Part shown: in pieces, positions 49,958 to 62,484 of the stretch
Numbering within the stretch: the first letter of the stretch is position 1
Layout: each line of letters begins with the position of its first letter
Notes under the pieces: generated by a model
The model's database searches: none
The model's input: only the letters and a program-made list of their open reading frames with translations
What the model was told of the DNA's origin: nothing
Source of the DNA: Antitrichia curtipendula
Taxonomy: Eukaryota > Streptophyta > Bryopsida > Hypnales > Leucodontaceae
NCBI GenBank assembly: GCA_951230915.1
Contig: OX579636.1
Coordinates: forward strand, 3,611,001 to 3,675,000
DNA length: 64,000 nt
Direction of reading: 5' to 3'
Position numbers and translations under genes: made by a program

Positions 49958-50913
49958 TTTACCCCCTAAAGGTTTTTGACTATGTTTTCACAAAAAACGC
50001 TCCCAAACTGCCATTTCTAGTACAAGTACCAAATTTTGGAAAAAAAAAACATTTTTGGACACATGTAACCGTAGGATCTTGTAGTAAACTAGTTTGAGAA
50101 GATGTGGAAAAAATTTCAGAAATTTCCACCGTGTAGATTGCAAGATATTAGCATTTGAAGTGACAAAAACCCTTTTTTTGTCCCTGCGAAAAAACGGGCA
50201 GCTGCACTTCACATGGTCACATTTGTATGAAAAAATGTCCAAAATGGTGGTAACTCTTTGGATTCATTCTTCAAAGCAAGTTAGCTACATGCTTGAAAAA
50301 TTTCAAATCATTTGGAATTGTACAACATATAGGAAAAAAATAGTAAGTAGAAAGAAGTAGAAAATGATTCAAAACACTAAATTGTTAAGGATTTAATTAT
50401 GGAATTGAAAAATGCCAATCCAAACAATTGTAATGTTGTAATAAAAAATCTACACCTTGTGTTTATATTTTTTTCCAAAAATATTGAAAATTGAATTAAA
50501 TAAAGGACTTCAAAGTTTATTTTAGAGTAGAGATTCCATAACTACCCGCAAACTACCCACAACTAAAATTCCTCATAACTTCCATCTCATAAATCAAAGT
50601 GGAATGATTCAAAGCTTTCCTTGTGCACATAAATCTAAAGAACCAATTTCAAATTTTTATTTCTCTAGAAAATGATTTTTAAAGAAGTTTTTTTTGCTGC
50701 CCGGGCTGCCCACCGAACAATTAAAACTGCATATCATACCATAACTTTTTAACCATGTGGTCAAAAGTTATGAAATTTGTTGGGCCCTAAAGCTACTCCT
50801 CGGGCACATCTTGTGTGAAAATTTCAAAGAAAAAAAATAAAAATTCCATTCATGGTGAGCTGCCCAAAAATGCTATGTTGTCAAAAAACGGTGTTTGGTC
50901 CTTTAGGGGTTAA
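49958..50913. mobile_element. piggyBac-type MITE, 956 bp
   Basis: The left end is TTTA-CCCCCTAAAGG and the right end GGTCCTTTAGGGG-TTAA at 50913. The interior runs parallel to the 43.5- and 62.5-kb copies (CTGCCATTTCTAG, AGATTGCAAGATATTAGC, GGGCAGCTGCACTTCAC, AAATTCCTCATAACTT). The left TTAA has mutated to TTTA. Confidence 0.85.
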
Positions 50914-53600
50914 AACTCTGGAAAAAACTTTCTGTGCCTTGGCATGTTGGTATACATCATTTCAAATTGTCGTACACAAAAAATGATGAAGATTAACATT
51001 TATAGAATTTAAAATATTAATAGGTTGGCAAACAAGCAAATGATGTTGGTTCTCATAATATTTGAATTTTTTATAGAATTGAGAGCATGGGATAGCACTA
51101 GCCATTGTAGGGAGAGAGAGTACAAGTTGCAATATGGACCATTGTTACATCTTCATGCCTTTGCATTTGAAATATTTGTTGAATTGGGGCAATGCAATCA
51201 ATTTATATTTCATAGATGTATGATGCATTTTTAGGTTCAATTTTTGTGTCCAAACTCTAGAGTTCGTAATGCATATAATCAATCCAACAAATTAAAATAA
51301 TAATAATCATTGTTTACTATCATCAAAAATTGTCAATTTTAGGAAGGTCGTGTAACTTTTAGATAGCCCACATGTAAAATCAATTACAATTGGGAAACAA
51401 AGTACATAGGGTTTTAGAAGTTCCAAGTAGGATTAACTATCACAGATAAAAAGGATTAATGATCCAATGATAAGCAAATGCGTTTTGAAGGAGATAAAGT
51501 TTCTTAAGTGACATAGTACTAGCACTAATGCCACTACAAACCAATTATTTATTTATTTTTTATCATTTTGGAGAATTAGCCAGTTGTCTCTTCAATATTT
51601 ATGTAATACTTGGGGTGATACTTGGTGATACCGAGATAAAATTAGTGATTGGTCTTAAAATACAATACTAATCTAGCTATTTCAACCAAATAAAATGAAA
51701 ATTTTCTTCACAAAAAACAGTCAACATCTTTTGGATGTAGCCAATTGGGAGAAAAGTCGTGCATAAAACAAACAAACTAACTTCGTGTCATATAGAGGGT
51801 AGCTGAAATTCCAAATCTTGTCACCTGGATCCCATGAAAATCAAGGACAGATGTTTCTGGATTCACAATGAGTCTTGCTAGCTAAGGAAGGTATTGCTGT
51901 TTGTATGTACAATTATGAACTAGGGCGAATCTCATGACTTGCAATGCCCAAATGAGATCTGAATTCTCCGGCGACCAGCTCATCATTTTCATGTATAGCT
52001 TCGGTATGACAAAATCTCCATCAGGCCAGTGACTGAGGTTTGGGATCCAATCTCCAACTTTAATTCTTGAGGATTCACTGGATCCCAAGATATGTGTGAG
52101 GGAGTATGTGTGTCCAAAGTGAAATCTCCCTGGGGATTTCTCTATTCGAGTAGGTAGTGCCAGTTCAAACCTGTTCTAGGGTGGACCTTTACTAAAAACT
52201 AAAACGCCCGAAGGCAATTAAGGTAATGTGCTCTTAAAGCGACCATTTAAGGGCTGGCCTGCTTTTTTCACAGGCTTCCATGGATAGAAATATTTTGGGA
52301 TCATTTTTCAAAGAAAGGAAAATAGATGTGGAACCTAACACAAGTGGTTTTGTATTTTTCCAAGCATTTTTGAATTACTTATAATTTTTCAAAGATTCGG
52401 GGGGCATAGGCATCTATTTGTGAACATTCGTCTTCCAAAATCTGTCCACTTCCAACTTGTAAAGAGATGTGCGGAAATCAAAGACAATGATTGGCTCTTG
52501 CAATAGAAAAATAAATTTTCCTCGATGCATTGAATTGCTAAACTGATCCATTTAAGGATCACCCCATCTCCATTCTCCACATAAAAATAGGGGCGGTTTG
52601 AAGAAGGTGGGCACTTTTAGAGCACACTACCTTACCAAGGGTGCACATTTTCATACTAAGAATGTACTCTGTTGGTACATCATGACGGAATTGGGTATAG
52701 GGATGGGAATGGGTGTTTTCACCGTATGTATGCCAAGGGCCAAGAGTCTCTCTTAGCTATTTAAGTTATACAGAGTACCAAATAGTGGGGGCTTGTCTTA
52801 GAGTTTATGAGAACCTTGTGTACAAGCCCCTAAAAATATATATGTAGATCAAAATTTTAAGGGTTCCAAATTGGGTACAAAGAGCACTGTGAATGGAACA
52901 AACTCGAGGCAAGGCCAAAATGTCTCCATAAACTTGGAAAAAGAAGTCTGGAAGGGATTCAAGACAAGAAACCCAATCAATCCACTTTTCACCCATTCAT
53001 TCCATTTTAATGCTTGCAGAGCTTCTCATATGCACTCAACGCTCATTCCTCACATAAATGCTATCTCTCATACACATAAATTTCTCAAGCAATTTCAAAG
53101 TGCAAAGTTGTAGAACATTGCACAAGATGATAAAAGAAACTCACACAAAGATCGTTAGTCATAGGTGTTTAGTCAAGTCATGTTTACAACACTTGCTAAT
53201 AAGGTGAGTACACCCCAAATCACACCCAAACAAAAATGCCATCATCACTTTGTGTACATCTCCAAAATCAACGTGGACATATGTTGAAGAAACAACTATA
53301 GAACATCTACATGATTTTTGTGAATCTTCATAACTTTTGCGTATGGTATTTAAATGTCACGTTCTTTGGAGCATTAGGATTTTCTTTCACTTACCAACAA
53401 GAAAATATGAAAATTTGACCAACTAACTTAATAATAGTAACTAGGCAGAATATCTAATAAATGTAGGAATTAAGGTGGGTACCCCCAAACCGCCACTTTT
53501 CAGTACTGTGCCCCTACTTAAGACACACAAGATACTGGGTTCCCGCGTTTCCACCATGAATTGTAGAATTGTACGAGTAACTTGTAAGTGTTAACAGCAG
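50914..53600. other. AT-rich intergenic, no gene recognised
   Basis: Minus frames at 51882-52088 and 52389-52580 lack recognisable motifs. The second overlaps the dispersed block shared with about 48.7 kb. No other feature was seen. Confidence 0.45.
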
Positions 53601-53607
53601 GGATTAG

Positions 53608-54035
53608 CGGTAGTCACAGCTTGTTCACCGTGATGGTGAACAATGAACATTGAAGTGGTGGCGGCGTAGGGGTGGCTTCCTTTCGACGGAATATTCTTAG
53701 CGGAACATTGATTGTTCACTTCCAACATCCACCTCCGGAGGTGGATGTTGGGAGTGAACAATCAATATCACGCTAAGATTATTCCTTTGTTCTCTTAACT
53801 TTCCCTTTTGAACTCCCACTTTGACCTTTGGACTTCTAATTTTGTCTTCATTTCACCTTTTTGGCTCCAAAAAGGACTCCAAGGTAAATCCATTATCCAT
53901 TCTCCACATTCTACCTCAAAGAGGGTGGTCATAGCTTCTTCTAAAAACGTGGCTTCTCATTGGCTACTACAAACATGCTCCACTATTGAATCTCCATTGT
54001 TCACTTGCACCTTGAACAAGCTGTGACTACCACTA
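53608..54035. repeat. large inverted repeat with a nested palindrome (fold-back-like element)
   Basis: GGTAGTCACAGCTTGTTCA near 53612 reappears inverted as TGAACAAGCTGTGACTACC near 54015, and GTGAACAATG/CATTGTTCAC flanks it on the inner side. Between them lies the 98-bp palindrome at 53688-53785. The arrangement resembles a fold-back MITE or insertion-derived hairpin. The outer arms are about 40 bp and imperfect, and no target duplication was identified. Confidence 0.65.
53688..53785. repeat. 98-bp near-perfect palindrome with no loop
   Basis: The centre is CCTCC|GGAGG at 53736/53737. The inner 30-nt arms (53707-53736 and 53737-53766) differ at one position. The arms continue outward through CTTAGCG to GGAAT/ATTCC with a few mismatches, 49 bp each side. 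Transcripts would form a long perfect hairpin. Confidence 0.92.
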
Positions 54036-54207
54036 TTGATTCAGGAGGGGATTGCACTGCTATTCGGTTCTGTACAATTTTAGTATCCTGTACAATACAT
54101 AAAGTGTACTATGAAATGCTCAGTGATCGCAAATGATTCCGAAGTTCGGACTTAATAGTATGGAGCATTTGAGAGCAGAATCCATGGAAACAAACCCAGA
54201 TCTCCTC

Positions 54208-54270
54208 TTGTATCTTACTAAGGGCGGCGCCTCACAACTCCCGACAATCGTCGCCCTTAGTAAGATACAA
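54208..54270. repeat. hairpin, 19-bp perfect arms with a 25-nt loop
   Basis: TTGTATCTTACTAAGGGCG (54208-54226) is exactly complementary to 54252-54270. CTCCT occurs immediately before the left arm and immediately after the right arm, like a short target duplication. CAACTCCCGACAATC in the loop recurs as CAACTCCTGACATTC just outside. It could be a miniature fold-back insertion or a small-RNA precursor. Confidence 0.85.
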
Positions 54271-54949
54271 CTCCTGACATTCCTCACCAAACTCCATCTA
54301 CAGCTGCCATTAGACTACTCATGCACACAGAAAGAGTCAACACAGTAATTGTACAAAGATCAATATTTCGTTACACAAACATCTCAGCTCAGTAGAGATC
54401 ATAAATTGTGATAAACCGCCTGTTACAAGTGTCACTCAGGATTGTTAGTGTAGTGTGCAGAGGATGTTTAACACAACGATCACGACACCTAGCGACATAC
54501 GAATTGGAAAATAAATACAATTTCAGAAACAGAAAAATGGAGGGAATCTCAGAGTATGACAGTTTTGTTTATTGATAGGGCAATTATTTGAAATTGACAG
54601 AGTACCCTTGAAAAAGGTGCACGTTATTTCTGTAGTTCCGAAGTCCGTCTTGAGAAAAATGTCTGCCCACGAAGGAAACAAAGTTCCTTGAAGTAATGAT
54701 GATGACTTCTGTACAGCAGAGTCCAAGTCTGCCCATTTCTACTACTTTACAATGCTAAGTTCTTTCAGCAATCGGTTGAGTCCCCTTACAAAATAGGTGA
54801 TCACCGCAAAACTACAACCCCAGCTTTCTTGAATATGAGATTGAGTCGCAGCATAACGAATTAGGCAAGCTAGGAACTCGTATCTGAGCGGCTCAGACAT
54901 TGAAAAACTCAAATGCAAGCTGCTCAGTCAGTTACTATTGTAACTGCTT

Positions 54950-56863
54950 CTAGTAAGTCCATTCTGTGGGAAGGCAAGGCTCATGAACCACTGGCTGACG
55001 AAAACTCGATCTGTTCATGCTCTGCTGCAACGTGGGCCAAACAGCGTCTCTTGGGTTCTTTGAATGAGTCGGCACACCAGAGGAGTGCATAGAAGGAATA
55101 TCTGCATCAGCAAGATACAATCAAATAATTAAAAATTGATTGCATGTTTGATCAGAACATCAGAAAGCTCTGTAGGAAAATGACATTTGATCAAACGGTA
55201 GTGCTGTGAAACCCACCATTTCTCTTCTTATGTTCAGGGGCAGTCGTGAAGGTACGGGGTAAAAAAACTCCAGTTCCACCAGACTCTCGACCAGATGGTC
55301 CACCTAGAAAAACAACTCTCACTCCCGAACCCCCGTTCGAAACAGCCTGTCGATTTCTTTGTAGTGATTTGCTATCGACCGACTTTCCTGGGTGACGATA
55401 GTTATTGATACCTTGTGGACCATCTAGACTATACGCTTGTTGCTGATGCTGATACATTGGGTAAGGAGATCGACCTTGACTAGCCATTGCATTCAAGGCT
55501 GCACATTTCATAGCCCAGTTCTGTTGCGCCTGATAATAGACATCACATATTCTGTTAACGCTAGGAAGAGCAATTGATATTACTAAGAAAGGTTTAAACA
55601 AGAAATTTAAATTAACCTGGATACCGTGCAATGCTCCGTAAACTATGCCCAGATGATGACATACGATATCGCAAGAACAATACAATGACTGTTTTTCCAG
55701 ACAGCAATGTAGCGTTCACAAATTCCTCCTCACATCATTGACGGACAGCAAAAGTGCAAAGAAGACACCAAAACCCGGATCACGTTGAAGTACCTGATTA
55801 CTAGCCATTGAAGTCATCTCTTCTTTCCTCTTCGCAGCGTGAGCGGCACTTCGTCCCGTCACTTGTCCAGACGGTCGAGTCTGCTGAGGCAAGTTAGCTC
55901 GGAAAGCTTGATTCAGAACTTTTGCTTGGGAAGGTCTCTCGCCGGAGATCACTGGGACTTTCTTCTCCTCGTTCATTTTCAATCTCACAACTTCTCCGGC
56001 TGCGGCATAAAGAGTGTCCCAGGCATCTTGATAACCAGACGAAGGTGCTGACGAGGGAGAAGAGACTTGGGATGAAACTCTGGAAGAGCCCTTGGAGCTA
56101 CTTTGACTGACTGATAGCTGGGGTCCGGATGACCAGCTTCCGCTTGACCAGCTAGATGGTGACACTCGGCCCTACAAGTACTACTATTGTCAGATGTTGA
56201 TTATGCAAGCAACCCCGCGATACTAAAATATCAACACGAACAAAACAGAGCCTGAGAATGTAAGCAAATAGACCACATAAACAGGGAAGATTATGCAGCC
56301 TAAAGCGTTACTGACATCTATTAAGTACTACAGAGACAAAGATGTGAATCACTAAATTGCAGGATCGTGAAGTAATCCACGGAAAATCAGGACACCAGAC
56401 AGATAATAGAATCAAAGACGAAACCACGGAGGCCACGAAGACAAATGCTCACCTCATTCACATCCACACTTGGTGCATCATGAGCTCCAATGTATCGATT
56501 TCCTTCGAGAACCCCGGGGCATATTTCAGCTTTTGTCTCCTCATCATCAAGCATAGACTGCGCAATTTGTTGAGCCAAGCTCTCAAGAAGACCGTCTTCT
56601 TCATCACTCTCTGTCTCGGTGGAGCAAGACGATGCTTCCGTAAGTAAGTTACTAGCTTCATGACCTTGTTCGAAACCGCGTCTGCCGTACACTGAACTTG
56701 CTGGATAGTACATGTGTAAATTCGAGCCCTCTGGACTGCAAGATCGTGGGAAGCTCTGGTCCGCTTCAACAGAGTGATTTGCAGTCTTAAAGGCATCAAA
56801 GACACCTTCGTCTCCGACTCTTGAGCATATCAACTGATGCACTCTAGCCACCTCGAAAGCCAT
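54950..56863 (-). CDS. conserved plant protein of unknown function with a C-terminal LPTEWTY tail
   Basis: Exons 56453-56863, 55794-56171, 55217-55529 and 54950-55101 join in phase with GT-AG borders into 417 aa from MAFEVARVHQLIC to PCLPTEWTY. The N-terminus is followed by an acidic helix (ESDEEDGLLESLAQQIAQSMLDDEE). Next come a Ser-rich stretch (SSWSSGSWSSGPQLSVSQSS), a basic helical part (QDAWDTLYAAAGEVVRLKMNEEKK, AAHAAKRKEE) and a conserved-looking block (NWAMKCAALNAMASQGR, VRVVFLGGPSGRESGGTGVFLPR). The GTGVFLPR and WTY-terminal motifs recall a land-plant family sometimes annotated as TIP41-like in Arabidopsis. That link is from memory and uncertain. No transmembrane segment or catalytic motif is visible. 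The start is the first ATG after a CpG-rich leader. Confidence 0.8.
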
Positions 56864-58300
56864 ACTGATATCGTTTCAAAACGGCTATATAGAAAACACT
56901 GCTTGAGAAGTAATCTCTTGCGTTTGAATACCACAGAGACTGTGTCTATTCCCGATTAACATTATCCACTGTCCGCAGTTCTTGGAATGATGGCAGACGA
57001 AGAAGACTTGCGAAATATATATCCTGAGAGGATGTGTTTTTTACTGCAGAAAAAAACGAACTCAGTCAGCTCGTCACACACTGACCCCCAGACGCAGAAG
57101 GACACAGAAACAGAATACTACCTTCGGAAGACCGGTCGATGAAAACTTGCAAGTCCTCTATATATGATAACAACAGTAACCAGAAAAGATGTTCAGTTCT
57201 CCAGATTGAACATGAGTAAAAAGGTTCCTCTGCCTCTAGTAGACAAGAATCGAGTGACCCGAAAGTTGGAACAGCAAGCAACTCACAGTCCACCACTCGT
57301 CTTGCCGTCCCCACAACTTCATAACCCGACATGACCAACCAACATTTACCTCCGCACGGTGATACACACGACGTAGTTGAGTGAGACAATGCACACGGCA
57401 ACCGTTCCGATCCACAAAACTCTTGGAAGCAGCGGTTCGAGAGCACAAAACTGCTACGGAGGTATCCGACTCTACGTTCTTCCCCCAATAAAAAACGGGA
57501 ACTCCAAATCGCAGAGTTAAAAACAACTCCCCATAATGAACAGTTCAACACGACGCATAAACACTCGTACAGGACAACTGTTACTCCGCATTGGCAATCA
57601 ATTACACAGTCCGTACAAGTCGCATTCAAAGGACTTGCCGGTCCATAGCGAGGGACAGAATGCAGGTCAGCTCAATTAAATCCACACAATATCAACGTAC
57701 TAGTCACCACAACAGTGAGGAACCAGAAAACAGAATAAAGAAAAACGTGTCAGACAGCAATAGATCAGGCGCAACCATTACCTGCGAAGTGCGAACACAC
57801 TGGTCACCACCGCGCCCCACACTAACCACGACAAACAACGATTCACCAACAAGCCGGCGCCTGACCACGCCGAGGCTACTCCGCCGCCATGGCCACCACG
57901 CCCTAAAGCTCAGTCAGTCCGCGCCAAGGCCCGTGCAAAAGGCAAACACTCCTGATCTATCTCCCGCAAGAAGGCGAGAGTGAGGCCACTGTAGTAAGCT
58001 AGTAGCTGATGGCGCCTGTTACATCGCACGCAATCAAAGCAATCGCCGGAAAAAAAATTTAACTCTCCACCGCCGAAACAGAGTGATTTCGTATATGAAA
58101 AAGAAATCACTCCGGCAAGGGCTGGCATGCCGTGCTATGCGATGAAATGAATGAATGAATGAATGGTCGCGCCGCTGCCGCTGCTGCGGCTGCTGCAAGT
58201 GCGACTGTAGCGCTACTACTGCGAGCCCAGTGATGGTGCAGAGGATCGGCAGAAAATCCGGGGTGGCAGAGGAGAGGCGCAGAGGCATGGGCGGGAGAAC
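56864..58300 (-). promoter_or_regulatory. GC-rich 5' leader and promoter of the WTY-tail gene
   Basis: CpG-dense sequence extends from the ATG to about 58.3 kb and then falls to AT-rich background. It contains a (GAAT)n microsatellite at 58145-58164 and GCTGCC/GCTGCT repeats at 58170-58198. An intron in the 5' UTR is likely given the length. The 187-codon frame at 57066-57629 has a Cys-rich translation without motifs and is probably noncoding or an upstream ORF. Confidence 0.5.
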
Positions 58301-61000
58301 GACCACCCAGGAGAAAAGTGAATGGCGGGACCAACAGAGACTCCCTTTGTTTGAAGTTTCGACGGACAACTGACTGGCGGGGCTACGTAATCAATTTCAT
58401 CGAGGAGGAAAAGTATTCGCCCGGCCCTACTAAACTTTCAAAAATAAATATCGGAACCTCTTTAATATCACCGTTCTCCCATGTCACTTTGGGCCGACTT
58501 CCATGCAGAATTGGAATTGGAAAACAATTTTTGAAGTATTAATTGGAATCTAAATTGCTTTTGCTGAATTGCTTTTTCACACGTTCGATTGAGCAAGGAG
58601 AGACTACGTTTTAGGAGTAGCTTTGTCTTATTGTCAATTGAAACCAACTAAAAAATTTGAATCAAATGATAAAAATAAGTTTTTTGGAAGTCAAAAATCT
58701 TGTCTCTCCTACTTTTCAAGGGACTCTAAACTATAGTTTTACAACTCATAGAATATAGTTTACTAACAAGCATTGTTCTTTTTAACTTAAAGAAGAGATA
58801 GGTATCTATGAAGGAATATGATGAAGTGGTCAATCCTATACGGCCTATATTAGGACTTTAAAAAAATTTAAACCAATATTCTTGAGCTTCAATAGTGTTT
58901 TCGAGACTAGATACTAAGTTTAATGTTGATGCATCGACAATTCTTATTCTCCGGTTGAAAATATTGCACACTTCTGCATACAACTATAAAAAAATATTTT
59001 GTCTCGAAACAAAGCTCTACGGGCTTTCTAGTCTTCCAATCACAATATTTTTAAGCTCGTAATTCCTAATGCAGAGTGCAAAACCATTTTTGTGATCTAC
59101 TAAGTTGACAATTATTATTATTATTCTCAATTTATAGCCAGTCAATACATAATTGTGTTTCAATTCATTTTTAGTTTGGAAACTTTGGTTTCAATCAAGT
59201 AGACTTGGTATATTATTTCTCAAAGTGGGATTCATTTTTATGCTATTTATAGTACTTTGTGAATTCAAAATCAAAGTTTTGATGATATTAGGCTTATTAC
59301 ACTCTTCTCATAGAGAAGTTATTGTTAGGATTTCAAATCACATATCCTTAATCCCTAAAGGACCATAAGGACAACAAGTGGCTATAGCAATAGTATATTT
59401 TGCCCTCCAATCTTTTTAGGAATTAATTGCTCAAAAGAGTTACCCAATTGCAAACGTAAAATTTGAGTTGTAAAAAATCACCAGTATCATTAATGGCAAA
59501 GCTCATTCCGAAGTTTCGCATTCTAGTTCCCCATCATTTCCTCTTGTTGGAAATAGTTGTGACAATTTTATTTAACTGCCTTACTGCTACCACCCAAAAA
59601 AAAGGTGAAAAAGAGACTTTTATGTAGAATAATTCCTCTCTCTATATAAACCAAGTTTCCAAAGCATTGCAATCAATTTCTACATACAAAATCTCTAGCT
59701 AGGATTAATAACCGCTTTGTGTGGGAAATGTATGATACCAAGTCTTGTAACAAGATAAATCTTAAGGTAACAACATGGATCTACCAAAAAATAGATTGTA
59801 AAAAGCTAATGCCAATTGTAGGGTATTTATTATGTTTCCACAATCATGTTCTTTCCATGTTAGGCCACATGCATTAGTCGACATCCTCACTAGAGTGCCA
59901 ATTAACTAGTGGACAGATTAGTATGCAACTTTGTAAGTGGCAAAGGATGATTAACATTGAACATTGAATTAGAACTAAGTAAAATAAATCAATTGCTTAA
60001 GTGTTTTCCGTAAAAATAACTATTGTGACACCATGAAGTCAAGTTTTCAAAAAAAAAATCCACCTCAGTTGTATTCTAGAGAGCTTGTGACCAAATTGAG
60101 TACAAGAATTTAAGGATTAAGACTTGTGTGGGAAGATTTATACGAGGGTATTCACCATGTCAAAGAGACTCTCATTACAACTTGATTTTAAGGTTCTCTA
60201 TAGTGAAAAGAGTGTTAATTCATAGGAAGCAAAGTGTTTCCCACATTCACCTTCAAGAATGTTGTATGATACTAATTTGTTATTAAAGTTGCAAACAAAT
60301 TTAATAAAAAAGAATGTTGATAAGAGCGACAAGGCTCAATATTTGCAACCTCCAATATTTCTTTAACTTTGTAAGAACAATGCCTAAGTATGACAATGTA
60401 GTCAAACTTCAAAATCTTTCAATCTTTGTTCCTTTTAAGATTGAAACATTCCTCTCGTCATGATTGCACCCTTATGTAAGGGCTACGACAATGTTTAGCA
60501 CGTGAGCGTAGAGACATGAGCCTACAAGCCTTAAACCTATTTGTAGAGTGTATCTATAATATGTACTCCTAGGCTAATGGGCTCATGGATTCCTTAGTTG
60601 TATGCTAGCACTCTCCACGTAAGTAATACAATATTGTCACAACCTCATGGCACCAAGGTAACATGTCTAGAAATTGCCCATCTAAGAGTTGAAATAGAAT
60701 TTTGGGGAGGCGAAGCTTCTTGAAATAATTTTCAATAAATTTTCCTTGAAAGACAAGTGGAATTGGCATCTAACCCAAGTTGTTTCAAATTTTTTTTGGA
60801 ACTTTGTGGAATTAGTTATAAAATTGTGAAGTTGAAATGGCACAGGGCTCTAAAATCGCCCACCTCCTAAAATGAACATTGCTTGTACATTGCTGAAGGC
60901 TATGAAAAAAGCAACATGTATACATAGTGTACATCTGAGGATGTGGACAGTTCCCAAACATGTTACCTCCATATTTCTCATACGCATTTGCATGTTGAGA
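58301..61000. other. AT-rich intergenic with one isolated piggyBac-type end
   Basis: TTAATCCCTAAAGGACC at 59348-59364 matches the left terminus of the TTAA-flanked MITE family. No matching right end was found within about 1 kb, so it may be a truncated copy. No gene was recognised. An (ATT)n run sits at 59113-59125. Confidence 0.45.
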
Positions 61001-61860
61001 CCGTGACATTAAGGAGGTATATTCCTACCAGCGTGCCCTGCCCCCATTATTACCTCATTCCATTTCATGGCCCGGCCCTCGTGAGGCCAATGAATCTCCG
61101 AGTAAGTTAGATCCCACCCCACCCCCACCAATTCCTGAGTAGGTGACTCATGTATTTGTGTGCACCTCATGTACTCATACTTTTTCTTCTTTTGACTTTT
61201 TTAACTTTGTGTCATCGGAGCGGAGCGAGTGTGGTCCTCGCTTTTGTCGAAATTTGAGAAATGGTCACACACACCTGAGTGAGTGTACCTTTCAGAGCTT
61301 TGGATGCTACGGCCATGAACCTCTTTCTTTGGTGTGACGTGTGTGGTTGTACTGCTTGTAAGGGAAAATTTTACTTAAAACACAGTCTTAAGTATAGTTT
61401 ATAGTAAAACTTAAATGGGGTTGCTGGCTATTGCATATCCTTTTTCCAGTGAACCGTGAATCCTACTGGCTTCCGGCCAAAAGCAAGCAAGCAGTGAGGG
61501 ATATTCTGGCTCCTCACTCCCCCTACTCCTTAAAAACAGAAGGAAACAAAAATTAGTCCATTTTGTTCAATTTTAGCACCTTGGGGTTGACAATAATAAC
61601 AACCCTTCAATTGGTGTTCCCCCCGGGCGCATGTGTGCAGTGTACGCCTCCACTGGCATTGGACCCCCAGCAAGTAGGAACACGGGGAATAGGCGATTGA
61701 TCTCGTTTCTTGTCGTGGCCGGCTATACTTGGCAAAAAGCCAATTATCTGATACAGGATAACCACTGACATGGTTGAGGGAATGCAGGGCATCAGGTCCG
61801 CGTAATTTTTTTAGGTCGGTTTTGAAAGGTTGCTCACTCAGGTGGCCGTCAAGTAGAACA
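61001..61860. other. GC-richer block of unknown nature
   Basis: This block has higher GC and CpG than its surroundings (for example GGCCCGGCCCTCGTGAGGCC near 61068-61087 and CGGAGCGGAGCGAGTG near 61217-61232). No reading frame has family resemblance and no tRNA or rRNA pattern was seen. Confidence 0.3.
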
Positions 61861-61898
61861 TAAAAACATTTGTCTATGCAAATTTAACCCCTGGTCTC

Positions 61899-62474
61899 TT
61901 ATCCCCTAAAGCCCCGAGGGTGTTTTCTACCCAAAACCACTCAAAACTACCATTTATGTTGTATTCACTTAAGGAAACCAATTTTTCTTTTTTTTAGATT
62001 TTAACCGTAGGATCTTGTACTTAACTTGTCTGAGATCATGTAGTAAAAATTTCATCAAATTTGACCATACGGATTGGGAGATATTAGCATTCAAAGTTGA
62101 ACAAAAAGTTTTTTTTCAAAAAGATGCTTAAATTGCCCGAAAAACTAAGATTGTCCATAACTTTCTCATCCCTAGTTCAAATAGAATGAATCAAAGCTTC
62201 ATGTATAGGTAAAAACATAATATTTTAGGAAAAAAATTCAAAAAAAAATATTTTGAATTTTTGTAAATTTTGTTGGGCTGCCCAAGAATCTCCATTTCTT
62301 GTTCATTGTGCCATAACTTTTTCATCCGGCATCCAATTGAAACAAAATTTATATATCCACAAAGCTCTTGCAAAGCTACACAACCTCAAAAAAAATTATC
62401 TCAAATTGAGACAGTAGGAACCTACCCAGACCCAAATTGTCCCCCGAGGGGACAAGCGGGTTTTTAGGGGTTAA
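61899..62474. mobile_element. piggyBac-type MITE, 576 bp short form
   Basis: The left end is TTAT-CCCCTAAAGCCCC and the right end GGGTTTTTAGGGG-TTAA at 62474. The interior resembles the copies at 3711-4613 and 1-228 (CCGTAGGATCTTGTAC, CATCCAATTGAAACAAAATTT, ACCTACCCAGACCCAAA). Copies 1-228, 3711-4613 and this one form a subfamily distinct from those at 25.3, 43.5, 50.0 and 62.5 kb. Confidence 0.75.
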
Positions 62475-62484
62475 CCTTTAACTG

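Noticed and set aside
50094..50360. 88-codon + frame and the opposing 49988-50242 frame
   Set aside because: Both fall inside the 50.0-kb MITE. The equivalent positions in the 43.5- and 62.5-kb copies are interrupted, so there is no coding constraint.
53608..54270. CRISPR-like or tRNA-like structure
   Set aside because: The repeats are inverted and not regularly spaced direct repeats. No tRNA arms or T-loop consensus are present.
57066..57629. 187-codon minus-strand open frame in the WTY-tail gene's 5' region
   Set aside because: The translation is Cys/Ser/Leu-rich with no motifs, sits in a CpG-rich leader and lacks a sensible link to the ATG at 56863. Treated as leader or upstream ORF.
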